From assembly GCF_000178855.1 (NCBI RefSeq), contig NZ_ADVG01000001.1, forward strand, positions 186,001 to 250,000: a stretch of DNA of 64,000 nucleotides. The letters run 5' to 3'. This document shows positions 45,998-55,484 of this stretch, piece after piece. This stretch comes from Ktedonobacter racemifer DSM 44963. Its GTDB lineage: Bacteria; Chloroflexota; Ktedonobacteria; Ktedonobacterales; Ktedonobacteraceae. The notes beneath the pieces are model-generated. The model saw nothing but the letters and a program-made list of their open reading frames with translations, did not search any database and was not told where the DNA came from. Each line of letters starts with the position of its first letter. Position 1 is the first letter of the stretch. Position numbers and translations under genes: made by a program.

Positions 45998-47267
45998 ACA
46001 GGTGGAGTATCTCAAACGAGCCTGTGGCACGAGGCGATTTATCTACAACTGGGGACGGGAACAATGGGAGAAGCAGTATCAGGCGTACAAAGCCGAGCAG
46101 GAAACCGTTCCCCAAGAGCAGCGCCTGCTCAAACCGCCACATGCCCTTGCGCTGAAGGCGCACTTCAATGCGATTCGAGAACACGAGTACCCATGGACCT
46201 ATGACGTCACGAAATGTGTGGTGGAGGGTGCCTTCGACGACCTCAAGAAAGCGTATGACAACTTCTTTGCAGGCAGAGCGAACTACCCGCAGTACAAGAA
46301 AAAGGGGAAGTCGCACGAGTCGTTTTATCTCTCCAACGATAAATTCACCTTGGGAAGCCATTGGATCTCGATCCCCGGGCTTGGTCGCTTCATCCTCGAT
46401 CAACGCCAAACGAAGAAGGACCGAGGCAAGCTCTTACGCAAACTGGGGACGGTGAACCTCGCCGAAAAACTGCGCTTCGTCGAAAAGGGGGCGGCCACCA
46501 CACCCAGGAAGAAGCGCAACCAACGCAAGCACGTCGTGTGCGAACGAGTCAAAATTCTGGGGGGGACCGTCAGCTGTGAGGCGGGCCACTGGTACGTCTC
46601 CGTTCAAGGAGACATCACGCGGGAGCGTTGAGGCGCTCCCGAACCAGCGGTGGGGGTGGATGTAGGCTTGAAGCACGCTGCTGTGGTGAGCGATGGGCGC
46701 AGGCTTGAGAACCAAAGGCCATTGGCGCTCCATCTCAAGAAACTCGGCAAGCTGCAACGCAAGCTGTCAAAGAAACAGAAGACGAAAGACCCTCAAACCA
46801 AGCGAACCGTGTTCAGCAAGCAGCATGAGAAGCAACGACTCAAGGTCGCGCGCAAGCATCAGCAGATCGCCAACATCCGGCGGGATGTCCAGCACAAGTT
46901 CACGACCGAACTGGCGCGAACCTGTGGGGCCATCGGCATCGAAGACCTCAACATCGTGGAGATGATGGCCAACCGGAAGCTCTCGCGTGCCGTGGCTGAT
47001 GCCGCGATGGGGCAACTGTTGCAGTTCCTCAAGACCAAAGTGGCCAACGCCGGGGGCGAGCTCTTCATCGCCTCGCGCTGGTTCCCCTCGACCAAACGCT
47101 GTTCGTGCTGTGGGCAGGTCAAAAAGCGCATGCCGCTCAAACACCGCACCTATGAGTGCGTGGCCTGTGGGCTGGAATACTCACCAGATGAGCATCCGCC
47201 CCAGGAAGAGCACGAGCCAGGGTCCCCAGATGCACGCGCGTCAAGCTCGGCTTGCTCATCCTCTTGA
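45957..47267 (+). pseudogene. tnpB: IS607 tnpB (copy 2) with an in-frame stop
   Basis: The same frame is open on both sides of a single TGA at 46629-46631: ITRER, stop, then GAPEPAVGVDVGLKHAA. RuvC-I (GVDVGLKHAAVV), RuvC-II (GIEDLNIVEMM) and the zinc finger (STKRCSCCG, YECVACGLEY) are present; the RuvC-III stretch reads SPDEHPPQEE, degraded against DRDxNAA. One nonsense change plus this degeneration point to recent inactivation. Confidence 0.75.
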
Positions 47268-47279
47268 GAAACCTCCACG

Positions 47280-47940
47280 TTACGATCCTGGGCCACTCGC
47301 AACACGCGCGTTATACCCAAGATCCTCACACGCCTGCCAAAATGTGTACACATCGCTATTGCTATCACTCACATAGATCCATTGGTGATGCTCTGGCACC
47401 CGCCCAATCTGCTGCACACTCTCTTCCCAGACACGCGATTCCCGCACCCGCTTTTTGCGCTCCGACGCGCGTTTCCCCAATGGGAGCAAGCTGACGAATA
47501 AAAGGGGAGAGCATCATGCATCCCAAGATCGCCTGCGTTTGGGGGTCCATCGCAAGCACAGTGTGCAAACTGAAACCGATATCTTCTCGGCTGTTGCCCA
47601 CTGGTCCCCGTCCTTTGAGTGCGTTATGGGTCGTGAAGTCAAACTCGGTCGTGTCAGCCAACAGGAACGTACGAGAACATTGGGTCGCCGCGTGGTAGGT
47701 TTGGCTCCAGTGGGGGAGCAAGAGATCTTCATACCCGTAGGCGGGATTGCTCAAGAAACGATATCCCCCCTGCGTTTCCCCCCAGGTCTCTAATGCGTGA
47801 GGCAAGGAGGCTGATGGGTTCTCTGCCAGGGCGTTCGCGATCTTGATCAAACGATCAGTACGACGCGGATCTCCCAGTTCTGCTGCTCCGAAGGTCTGGG
47901 CGGCCCATTTGTCGGCATGCTGCAAAGGTTCTTGTTCCAT
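47280..47940 (-). pseudogene. IS4/Tn5-type transposase, N-terminal remnant
   Basis: From ATG 47940 the protein has a Tn5-like DNA-binding start (KWAAQTFGAAELGDPRRTDR; ASLPHALETWGETQGGYRFL) and the first catalytic Asp region (FLLADTTEFDFTTH). A frameshift near 47480 leads to SRVWEESVQQIGRVPEHHQW and GYNARVA, where it ends against the IS607 element. The rest of the gene is missing. Confidence 0.75.
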
Positions 47941-48240
47941 GAGCCTTCCTCCTTCGCTTGTTCTTGCTTTTCTTTTCAGCACGCCAACACTTCTGTGTAA
48001 GTGACAGGCTTGAGCCCTAGGGAGAGAAGGCGCGTTCCTTTTGCGGTGGATAGGGTGGTTGGGGAGAACTCTGTCCTTGTGTTTGTGCTCATAGTGTTGT
48101 ATAATTACAACCATGAAGAGGTATGGAGAAGAACAAACTGCGATTTTATCCATAATTTGGCTCTTCCTTGAAGCATATTATGCCGATCCACTTGGCTTTT
48201 TTCCTTAATGTATATTGCAGAGATAAAGTTGAAAGTGAAG

Positions 48241-48540
48241 CCATATATTGGCAGTGATTCAAATTTGTGATCCATATGGCGGCAGTGAGGATGTTCACAC
48301 GAATTCACGTCAAAAAACAAATTCAGGGATCGATTTCACTGCCACAATATGGATAATTCGGCAGATTATGGCTCATAGACACGTTTGGTGATACGGATTG
48401 CGCATGCAAGAGCGCACCAAGCCCTCGCACATCTTCGAGAGCATGGAGAGGAATCAGCATGGCCCTTCCCTATTTCCAGGCTGATCCGATTCCATTTCTT
48501 ATCACCAAACGAGTCCATGAGCCAGATTATGGTTCACGAA
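48241..48540. repeat. Transposon-end-like repeat cluster 2
   Basis: 48335-48375 is the inverse of the 41-bp block at 5121-5161. CCATATATTGGCAGTGA (48240) and CCATATGGCGGCAGTGA (about 48272) are further copies of the inner motif, and AGATTATGGTTCACGAAGAA near 48524 is the outer motif. No gene is present from 47941 to 49118. Confidence 0.5.
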
Positions 48541-49118
48541 GAACCTAAGCCAGTACGCTAACATTTGCGTAAACATGCTGAACTATTCGAGACACACCCA
48601 TCGAAGTGGTCGAGACGAGGAAGCCTATACAATCGTAGATGGGTGAGATCATCGTGTACATGTTGGAATTAAGCGGCTGCTGCTCAGGTGGCAAAGTCAA
48701 AAACGGCACGCACACTGAGCCTGAACTCGCCAAATATCAAGCGCAAAAATCGACTTCGCCACCAGTAGTTCATGCGTCGTAGACGCGCCAGGGCCTATGA
48801 AAATAGTGGTATTGGGGACATTTACATACATATAGCGCTATTTTCAGGGGAGTAGAATGATTTTACGCGTTCCTATGACTTCATAGGCTTGGGCGATGCA
48901 TCACGTCAATCGGGTGGTATATCTCTTGCTCTCGTCAACTATTCTGACTAAAGACCTCCTCTGCTGGCAGGGGTAGCTATAGAAGGAGAGGAAGAGACAG
49001 TATCACTATGATAACTTGATATCTCTTTTCCCATATGCAAGCGTTTTCACATTTGCTGTGCGAAGCCAAGCAAGTGATTTGGTACATCGAAGATCTGTAA
49101 GTTTCGGAGGAGAGCGCA

Positions 49119-49604
49119 ATGAGAAGGAGACGATCGCTTGGCATCTTTTGTGCTCGCGTACAGCGGCGACTAGAAGCACATCTACGAGCACACAAGCAAC
49201 GTGATGAAACCCCACATCCAACAGTCATGTACACACTGAGAGACAGAGCGTCTCGCTTTCGATGGATACTGTTCAGTCTAGGGGTGATATTGCTTGCCAG
49301 TGCTCTCATCGTGGGTATCGCACAGAAAAACACGACACCCTCTTCCAATGCTGAGGAAATGTCGTTCCTGGCTCAGAGCGATGCGGCCATGACCAGGATG
49401 ATGGCCGCCATGCAGATCAAGCCATCTCATAATGTCGATAAGGACTTCGTCGCCATGATGGTGCCACATCACCAGGGAGCTATCGACATGGCAAAAGCTG
49501 AGTTGAGTTACGGTCACAACGAGCCTCTGCGCAGGCTGGCCCAGGGCATCATCGCTACCCAGCAGCAGGAAATCGGAGCGATGCAGCGCGCTTTGAGGGG
49601 ATAA
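49119..49604 (+). CDS. DUF305 membrane-anchored protein
   Basis: A 161-residue protein with one membrane segment (about 48-68, WILFSLGVILLASALIVGI) and a C-terminal DUF305 four-helix domain: KDFVAMMVPHHQGAIDMAK with the His pair that may bind copper, and LAQGIIATQQQEIGAM. CGGAGGAG precedes the ATG. The domain should lie outside the membrane. DUF305 proteins often accompany copper-handling genes. A YncE-like gene follows 86 bases later, probably in the same unit. Confidence 0.82.
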   Translation: MRRRRSLGIFCARVQRRLEAHLRAHKQRDETPHPTVMYTLRDRASRFRWILFSLGVILLASALIVGIAQKNTTPSSNAEEMSFLAQSDAAMTRMMAAMQIKPSHNVDKDFVAMMVPHHQGAIDMAKAELSYGHNEPLRRLAQGIIATQQQEIGAMQRALRG

Positions 49605-49690
49605 CCCCTCCGTCTGGGCTAGCTCTCTTTGACCATTGTACCATGGATATTTTCGTATTGGACGCCTACGCAAGAAACAGGAGCATCCAT

Positions 49691-51199
49691 ATGAAACGCA
49701 AAGTCTTCGTTGTCATGCCGATCACCATCACTCTGGTCATGGCATTGCTCATTCCTGTGTCCTTCGTGACCACCACGACCGCCCGGGCGGGACAGGTCCC
49801 ATTTGGGACAGCTACCTCTCCAGATATCCCCATCAGCCATCGAGACCGCGTCTATACAGCAGATCAATGGTCAAATACCGTTACCGTCACTGATCCAGTC
49901 GACAACAAGCTCCTGGGTGTCATCCGCCTTGGAGAAACGACTCCAGCCAATCTCAGCCCCCTGTATTCTGGGCAAGTGTTGGTGCATGGTATGGGCTTCT
50001 CGCCCGACCATCGCACTCTCCTGGTCGTCTCGATTGGCTCAAATTCAGTGGCCTTCATCGATACCGCAACCAATGCCGTGAAACACATCACCTATGTTGG
50101 ACGCTCGCCGCATGAAGCGTTCTACACGCCAGACGGCAAGGAGGTCTGGGTGACCGTCCGTGGCGAGAACTACGTCTCCGTTCTTGATGGCACCAGCTAT
50201 CAAGAGAAAATGCGCATTACCGTGCCAAATGGACCAGGCATGACGATTTTTTCCCCGGATGGCAAATACGGCTATGTCTGCTCCTCCTTCACGCCTGAAA
50301 CCGATGTGATCACTGTTGCCGACCACAAGATTGTTGGGCGGGTCACCCAGGCAAGCCCGTTTTGCCCCAATATTGCGGCGACACCGGACGGCAAACAGGT
50401 CTGGTTCACATTGAAGGATACTGGCAAGACGGAGGTGTTTGATGCCCATCCGCCTTTTTCCATCTTGAAAACGCTCGATACGGGACCGATTACCAACCAC
50501 ATCAACATCGTCCACAATGCCCACGGCACGTTTGCCTATATCACAATTGGTGGACTCAATGAGGTCAAGGTATTCCGCACCGACAACTTCGCCCAGGTTG
50601 CGACCATTCTAGTTGGTGCATTGCCGCATGGGATCTGGCCGTCTGGCGATGGAACACGGATCTATACCGGGCTTGAGAACGGCGATAGCCTTGTCGCCAT
50701 CAATACACTGACCAACAAGGTGCTAGGGACAAGCCCGATTGGTCAAGCGTGTCAGGCGATCACGTATGTGCCCAATGCCGTGCCCAGCAGCGCGGGCACG
50801 CAGGGACTCACTTCGCTTGGCATCGCCGAGCAAGCCACGCATCTCTCGCTCGTGCCAAGAGAGAACGGCAAACCGGCACAGCTGAAATCCGGCCAGCAGG
50901 CACCCACCAGTGTCTCGCTGTTTGATCAAGGGCAGGTGCAAGTGCTGCAGGCAGCAGTGACCGGGCTCGCCCCCAAGCACTCCTATGTGCTTGCTCTCTC
51001 CTCTGATCCGAACGGCAATGGTACTCTCGAGCCGCTGGAGGCATTCACGACGAACCAGGCAGGCGCTGCCATTGTCAACACCGTTGGCCCAATCCGACAA
51101 GTCGTACAGGGACAGGAGAACATGACACGCCGCTACCTTGTCATCGTTCCCGGGACTGTTCAACAGCAGAGTGCTCCTGTTCAGGTCCAGGCGCCATGA
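49691..51199 (+). CDS. Exported YncE-like beta-propeller protein
   Basis: A 502-residue protein with a signal peptide (KRKVFVVMPITITLVMALLI, cleavage near AGQV). About seven propeller blades of the YVTN/YncE type follow: DQWSNTVTVTDPVDNKLLGV, NSVAFIDTATNAVKHI, NYVSVLDGTSYQEKM, GDSLVAINTLTNKVLGT. A C-terminal Ig-like part follows. AGGAG sits eight bases before ATG 49691, which I prefer to the upstream ATG 49643. It is secreted or cell-surface; its partner DUF305 protein suggests a metal-related role, which remains inference. Confidence 0.82.
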   Translation: MKRKVFVVMPITITLVMALLIPVSFVTTTTARAGQVPFGTATSPDIPISHRDRVYTADQWSNTVTVTDPVDNKLLGVIRLGETTPANLSPLYSGQVLVHGMGFSPDHRTLLVVSIGSNSVAFIDTATNAVKHITYVGRSPHEAFYTPDGKEVWVTVRGENYVSVLDGTSYQEKMRITVPNGPGMTIFSPDGKYGYVCSSFTPETDVITVADHKIVGRVTQASPFCPNIAATPDGKQVWFTLKDTGKTEVFDAHPPFSILKTLDTGPITNHINIVHNAHGTFAYITIGGLNEVKVFRTDNFAQVATILVGALPHGIWPSGDGTRIYTGLENGDSLVAINTLTNKVLGTSPIGQACQAITYVPNAVPSSAGTQGLTSLGIAEQATHLSLVPRENGKPAQLKSGQQAPTSVSLFDQGQVQVLQAAVTGLAPKHSYVLALSSDPNGNGTLEPLEAFTTNQAGAAIVNTVGPIRQVVQGQENMTRRYLVIVPGTVQQQSAPVQVQAP

Positions 51200-51370
51200 G
51201 GAAGAAACGTTGTTCTCTGGTACGCCAGACTTTTTCGCAAAAATCGCATTGGTGGGCCAGATGAAGTTACCTGCTCTTTACGGAAGCTGTTTGGAGCCGT
51301 TAAGCGTTTTCTGACTGGCCTGTAAATAGTGGAAATAAGCGGATCTCCGTCAGGTTTGGTGATTCGGAAA

Positions 51371-51866
51371 TTGCAGAGTTACCTGAATCAGACCCACTTC
51401 CTACCTTTTCTGCTGGAGCGCAAGGATCGCATGAGTATGGCGACAGGCTTTGAAGCACGTGTCCCTTTCTGCGATTATCGGTTGGTTGAATATGTCTGGA
51501 ATGTTCCCTACTGCTGCGTTCCTCATTGGCGCTGACATTCCTGCTAGCTAAACCTATGGGTAAGGCATGCCTGCTTTAGCCCTAGACCTTGATTCAGCGT
51601 TTTATTCATACCAATGAGGAACGCAGCAGTAGGAGATGAAAATGGCCGATGACATCGAAAAGGGTATCCTGCGTCGCGCCTTTGCATCTGTGTTGCCTGA
51701 AGATGTGATCAGGCGCAAAAAGAGCGCCTATCCAAATGCGCAAAATCCTCTCTACGAGAAAGCGACTCGCGAATGGGCCCTGCATATTCTGCACGATCCG
51801 AACGCGCCAATTCATCCCCTCCTTGATGAGGTGAAATGCGCGAAGCTGTCACCAGGGGCAAACTAG
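51371..51866 (+). pseudogene. Asparagine synthetase C-terminal remnant, split by a miniature element
   Basis: LQSYLNQTHFLPFLLERKDR and GFEARVPFCDYRLVEYVWNV are signature segments of the glutamine-hydrolysing asparagine synthase synthetase domain. Then a 125-bp insertion (51508-51632) breaks the frame, which continues as EMKMADDIEKGILRRAFASV and RRKKSAYPNAQNP. The N-terminal two thirds are missing. Confidence 0.8.
51508..51632. mobile_element. 125-bp miniature element with perfect 22-bp terminal repeats
   Basis: CTACTGCTGCGTTCCTCATT then GG (51508-51529) is perfectly mirrored at 51611-51632. There is no coding content. It sits inside the asparagine synthetase remnant, so the flanks define its ends well. 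Confidence 0.75.
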
Positions 51867-51948
51867 CCTCGTAGGGAGCTCATATCATCTCTTCATTGTT
51901 TCCTCTTCAGGCCTTTTCCCTCTTGCCTTGAGCAGCATTTTACGGTAG

Positions 51949-52002
51949 AATAGCTCGTACTAGAAATCTCATCATAGATACGTGGTTCTAGTACGAGCTA
52001 TT
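51949..52002. repeat. 17-bp inverted repeat upstream of the integrase gene
   Basis: AATAGCTCGTACTAGAA (51949-51965) is perfectly mirrored at 51986-52002 with a 20-base spacer, 40 bases before ATG 52042. Two inverted arms around a short spacer is the form of a tyrosine-recombinase core site or an autoregulatory operator. Confidence 0.5.
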
Positions 52003-52041
52003 TGGAAAACGTGCTTGAGAGAAAGAGAAAGCGTCGCACAC

Positions 52042-53004
52042 ATGGAATCGGAGCCATCAAAGATCCTCGCCTTTCCCAAAGATCCTGCTCTTCTTTGGAT
52101 CGAGACCTATCAACAGACACGTCTGATGCATCTCCCGGTAGGCACGAGGGCCGTGTATATGAGTATTCTCCGTCAGTTCACCCAATGGGTTGCGGAGAGA
52201 GCAAAGGAAAAAGAAGGGTTTCACCCTGACCATCTCACTGCCCCAGTGATTGAACGCTATCTCTTCGATCTCTCAAGCCAGGGATACAGTTACGCCCACT
52301 GCAAACGCGTGAAGTCAGTCATCACGCACTTCTGTCAATGGTTCGTTGATGAGCAAAGAATGCTTCCTCAGAATCCTGCACGCGGCGTGAAACTTGCCCG
52401 ATCTTCTGCATCTGAGCCGACGCCTCCCCGCACGCTGTCTCCTCAACAGCGGAGCATCCTTCAGAATCTCGTCAAGCAAGGTGACTTGCGTGGGCAGGCA
52501 CTCTTTGCACTTGGCTACTGGGCGGGTTGCCGCGTCACTGACCTCACCCACCTTCTCATGGAGCATACGCATGTTGGAGGAAAGAGTGGATGGCTCCATC
52601 TGGGAGAACCCTCCTCCAGGGTTCGGGATATCGACCTGGTGAATGAAGCACGCCGTGCCCTGTATGCCTACCTTCAGAAGCGAGCGCGTGATGAGTCGAG
52701 TCCCTATATCTTTCCTTCGCAGCGAAGCACACGACTCTCCGAGGCTGGTCTGCATCACTGGTTTCGTTCTCTCAAACAGCAAGCGACTCCAGAAGAGTAC
52801 GCAGTGATCGCCGATATCAGCTTTCATGATTTGCGCGATGACTTTGCTCACCGAGCACTTTTGGCTGGGTGGACCCTGGAGGAGGTCGCCTACTATTTGG
52901 GGCATGTGACGAAGAGCGGGACCCCTGCGCTCCAGACCACGTTGCGCTATACGCAGACGACGCGAGCACAGGTCAAGGAAAAGCTGCACACGCTCAGAGG
53001 GTAG
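52042..53004 (+). CDS. Tyrosine recombinase (XerC/D-like integrase)
   Basis: A 320-residue enzyme. The N-terminal SAM-like DNA-binding domain (RAVYMSILRQFTQWV) precedes the catalytic domain with Arg in YWAGCRVTDL, the HxxR pair in FHDLRDDFAHRALL, His in YYLGHVTKSG and the nucleophile Tyr in TLRYTQT. I choose ATG 52042 because the upstream frame runs through the inverted repeat. No cargo is recognisable; its C-terminus lies against the resolvase fragment on the other strand. Confidence 0.88.
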   Translation: MESEPSKILAFPKDPALLWIETYQQTRLMHLPVGTRAVYMSILRQFTQWVAERAKEKEGFHPDHLTAPVIERYLFDLSSQGYSYAHCKRVKSVITHFCQWFVDEQRMLPQNPARGVKLARSSASEPTPPRTLSPQQRSILQNLVKQGDLRGQALFALGYWAGCRVTDLTHLLMEHTHVGGKSGWLHLGEPSSRVRDIDLVNEARRALYAYLQKRARDESSPYIFPSQRSTRLSEAGLHHWFRSLKQQATPEEYAVIADISFHDLRDDFAHRALLAGWTLEEVAYYLGHVTKSGTPALQTTLRYTQTTRAQVKEKLHTLRG

Positions 53005-53373
53005 ATGGCTTGTTTTCTGCTGATTTCTCAGCATTAACGACATATTTATAGAACGTAGCCCGGCTCTTGAAACCGGTGAGAGCCATAATCTCGGCGATGC
53101 TATTCTGCCGGGCCGCGTAGAGTTGTTTGGCGCGATCCAGTTGCTCAGGGCGCAGCGTCTCGCTGGCTTTGCGTCGGCCTCCTGTGCGTCCACGGGCACG
53201 GGCAGCATCCAGTCCGGCCAGGGTGCGCTCGCGGATCACATCGTGCTCGAACTCGGCCAGGGCAGCCATCATGTGGAACATGAGTTTGCCAGTGGGTGTG
53301 GTCGTGTCGATGTTTTCCTTGAGGCTCTTTAACTCAATGCCCCGCTGCTCCAGGGCCTGCACCGTTTCGATCA
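52994..53373 (-). pseudogene. Serine resolvase, 3' part (split by IS701-type element)
   Basis: ETVQALEQRGIELKSLKEN, then MMAALAEFEHDVIRERT and a C-terminal helix-turn-helix (IAEIMALTGFKSRATFYKYV). Together with 54901-55085 it reconstitutes LGRSLKDLIETVQALEQRG across the IS insertion. It overlaps the integrase stop by 11 bases. Confidence 0.82.
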
Positions 53374-54900
53374 GGCCTGTCAGTGTGATCCTGACGAAAA
53401 GATACCTGGACTTTGCACATTTTAAGCTGAGGAACAGACGATATCAGCGAAGCGAGAGAGGTCTGAGCGCGGAAGTAAAATGACATTAGGTTTTTGGGGC
53501 AATGTCGAATAACGGAAATCATTCCACAGATGACGCCGCACAACAGCAAGCACATCGGCGAACGTCGCCTGGCGCTTTCGGTACCACGCTGTTTGTTGGA
53601 ATGGAATATCCCCTGTGGGATGGTGGTGGTGACCAAGAAACGCGACCAAGCTGTAGAGCCCAAAGAGGCAAGGCGTCATCCGTTCGATCGCCTTGTCTGA
53701 CCATTGTCGCTGTGTCTCCACACCTAAATGTGCCCGGCTCTCTTCAAAGGTGACTTCAGCACACCAGCGTTTCATAAAATCGGTGATGATAGAGAGGCCA
53801 GATTGGGTTTGATCAGTCGAGAAGTAGGCTCGTGGCTCGTGTTTCCCCTCGGGATCACGGTTCAAAACCCATCGGATAGGTAAAGGCGTTTGACCTCCGC
53901 GATACCACAGTGCCGTTGCACTGCACCATTCGATCCGCCGTTTGCCTTGTCCATACCATGTGACCCAGGCTTGCTGCCAGGTAGTATGTGGGTCAAAGAG
54001 CACCTGATCAAACTGCGGGAGGCGTTGGCCTATCAGGCGTGGTCGCCCCATTTGGCGTGGTTGACGTGTTGGAGGAGGCGTATAGAGACAGGCATCAAAA
54101 CGCAACGGGGCGATGAGCGTGATCTGCTGTTTTCGGCAGGCCGTTCCCAACTCTACAACACTATATGCGCCATCACCAACAAGCTTGATAGCTCGATCAG
54201 GGAGCCATCGGCGTACGAGCTTCATGAGTTGTTTAGTCCAGTCTGGAACGGTTTTATGCCGGCGCCCTAACCTCATATCGACCTCCTCGGAAGTCAACAA
54301 GACACAGAGAAAAGGAAGTGCCCAGGGTCGGCTCGTCCACGGAGGGGTGACGATGAGCATCAGGCAAAGCCACCTCAAACCACGACTGATCCTCTTATGC
54401 TTCTCTGACGAGCGCACAGGGTCATGGTAGTATCCACACTTCGTAATATGTGGCCCCCATCGCCGCTCTAACGTTTCATCTGCTACGATTTCACCTGTTG
54501 CCCCTTTGGGAACAAACGTCTGAACGAGCAGCAGCAATAGAAGGCGACTGATTCGAAGAGGAGACCAGCGAGCGCGACTGAGGACATGGTGGAAGAGATT
54601 GAAATGCCTTTCTTCTTGCAGTCCTGCCGCTCGTAGCGCTGCTGTTACTGTCCTGCGTCCATGCGTCAGGAGCGTTCCTTCAATAAGTTGCACGACCTTT
54701 TGCCAGGTCGGCCTCGTGAAAGCTCCTCGGAATGGAGCTAAAAGGCTCGCAAGAGGATGTGGGAACACTGGAAGAAACCTCCTTTTCTCGCACAACGGAC
54801 ACTACTATTCCTTGCAGTGTACTGGCAGAGGTCAAAAAGGCTCTTCAGTAAAAATGTGCAAAGTCCAGGTATCTTTTCGTCAGTTTCGCACTGACAGGCC
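53374..54900 (-). mobile_element. IS701-family element with 4-bp target duplication
   Basis: Terminal repeats of 50 bases start GGCCTGTCAGTG at both ends, 47 of 50 matching. ATCA flanks each side (53370-53373 and 54901-54904); 4-bp duplications are typical of IS701. Removing 1,531 bases (element plus one duplication) restores the resolvase frame. Confidence 0.9.
53422..54768 (-). CDS. IS701-family transposase
   Basis: A 448-residue DDE transposase with RHFNLFHHVLSRARWSP, the first Asp in IVADETLERRWG, the second in LVGDGAYSVVELG, and Glu in VTFEESRAHLGVETQRQW. AAAAGGAGG lies eight bases before a GTG at 54768, so I use that start rather than an upstream GTG without a ribosome site. The frame is intact. 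Confidence 0.9.
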   Translation of the reverse strand: MFPHPLASLLAPFRGAFTRPTWQKVVQLIEGTLLTHGRRTVTAALRAAGLQEERHFNLFHHVLSRARWSPLRISRLLLLLLVQTFVPKGATGEIVADETLERRWGPHITKCGYYHDPVRSSEKHKRISRGLRWLCLMLIVTPPWTSRPWALPFLCVLLTSEEVDMRLGRRHKTVPDWTKQLMKLVRRWLPDRAIKLVGDGAYSVVELGTACRKQQITLIAPLRFDACLYTPPPTRQPRQMGRPRLIGQRLPQFDQVLFDPHTTWQQAWVTWYGQGKRRIEWCSATALWYRGGQTPLPIRWVLNRDPEGKHEPRAYFSTDQTQSGLSIITDFMKRWCAEVTFEESRAHLGVETQRQWSDKAIERMTPCLFGLYSLVAFLGHHHHPTGDIPFQQTAWYRKRQATFADVLAVVRRHLWNDFRYSTLPQKPNVILLPRSDLSRFADIVCSSA

Positions 54901-55085
54901 ATCAGGTCTTTGAGCGAGCGTCCGAGGCGGTCGAGCCTCCAGACGACAATGACATCGCCCTCACGTGCGATATCAAGCATGCGGAGAAATTCTGGGCGGT
55001 CAAATCGTTTGCCCGTCATTTTGTCGGTAAAGGTTCGTGCGCACTGCTCTTGCCGCATGGCATCTTCCTGGAGCGCGGTCGTTTA
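54901..55085 (-). pseudogene. Serine resolvase, 5' part, N-terminus missing
   Basis: Reads ALQEDAMRQEQCARTFTDK, GDVIVVWRLDRLGRSLKDL up to the IS701 junction. The initial catalytic Ser motif (YARVS) should lie just before ALQEDA but the frame meets a stop, so the gene was truncated apart from the IS insertion. 55086-55484 has no recognisable gene. Confidence 0.75.
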
Positions 55086-55484
55086 AAAGACAAGCACAAA
55101 CGCGTACAGACGAACCTGAGGGATCTCCCGGAAAACGAAAGAAGAGGAAAGAGCCCACGAGTCAGCTTCTCAGGCCCATTCAAGATGAACAAAATTGGGT
55201 GCATAGAAGCCTGTTAAGTATGCCTAAGCCGCTTTTGTACACCAACAGGAAGGAAGGAACAAACGTTCGTTATTTCCTACCATTTCATTTTCCGGGAGAT
55301 CCCTCAAGTAGCGCTTACATCATGCTTTCCCGCTCATTTTACTTTGCCTAGCTTGGCTCAAGCTGCTCTACTGGCGGTTTGTCGTCTGAGAAAAAGCAAG
55401 GCTATATAAGCACAAAACTGTTACTTCTCTCGCAGAATGTATTCTTTCGTTAAGAATACACCAAAGGGCCTACTGAAAAATGCA

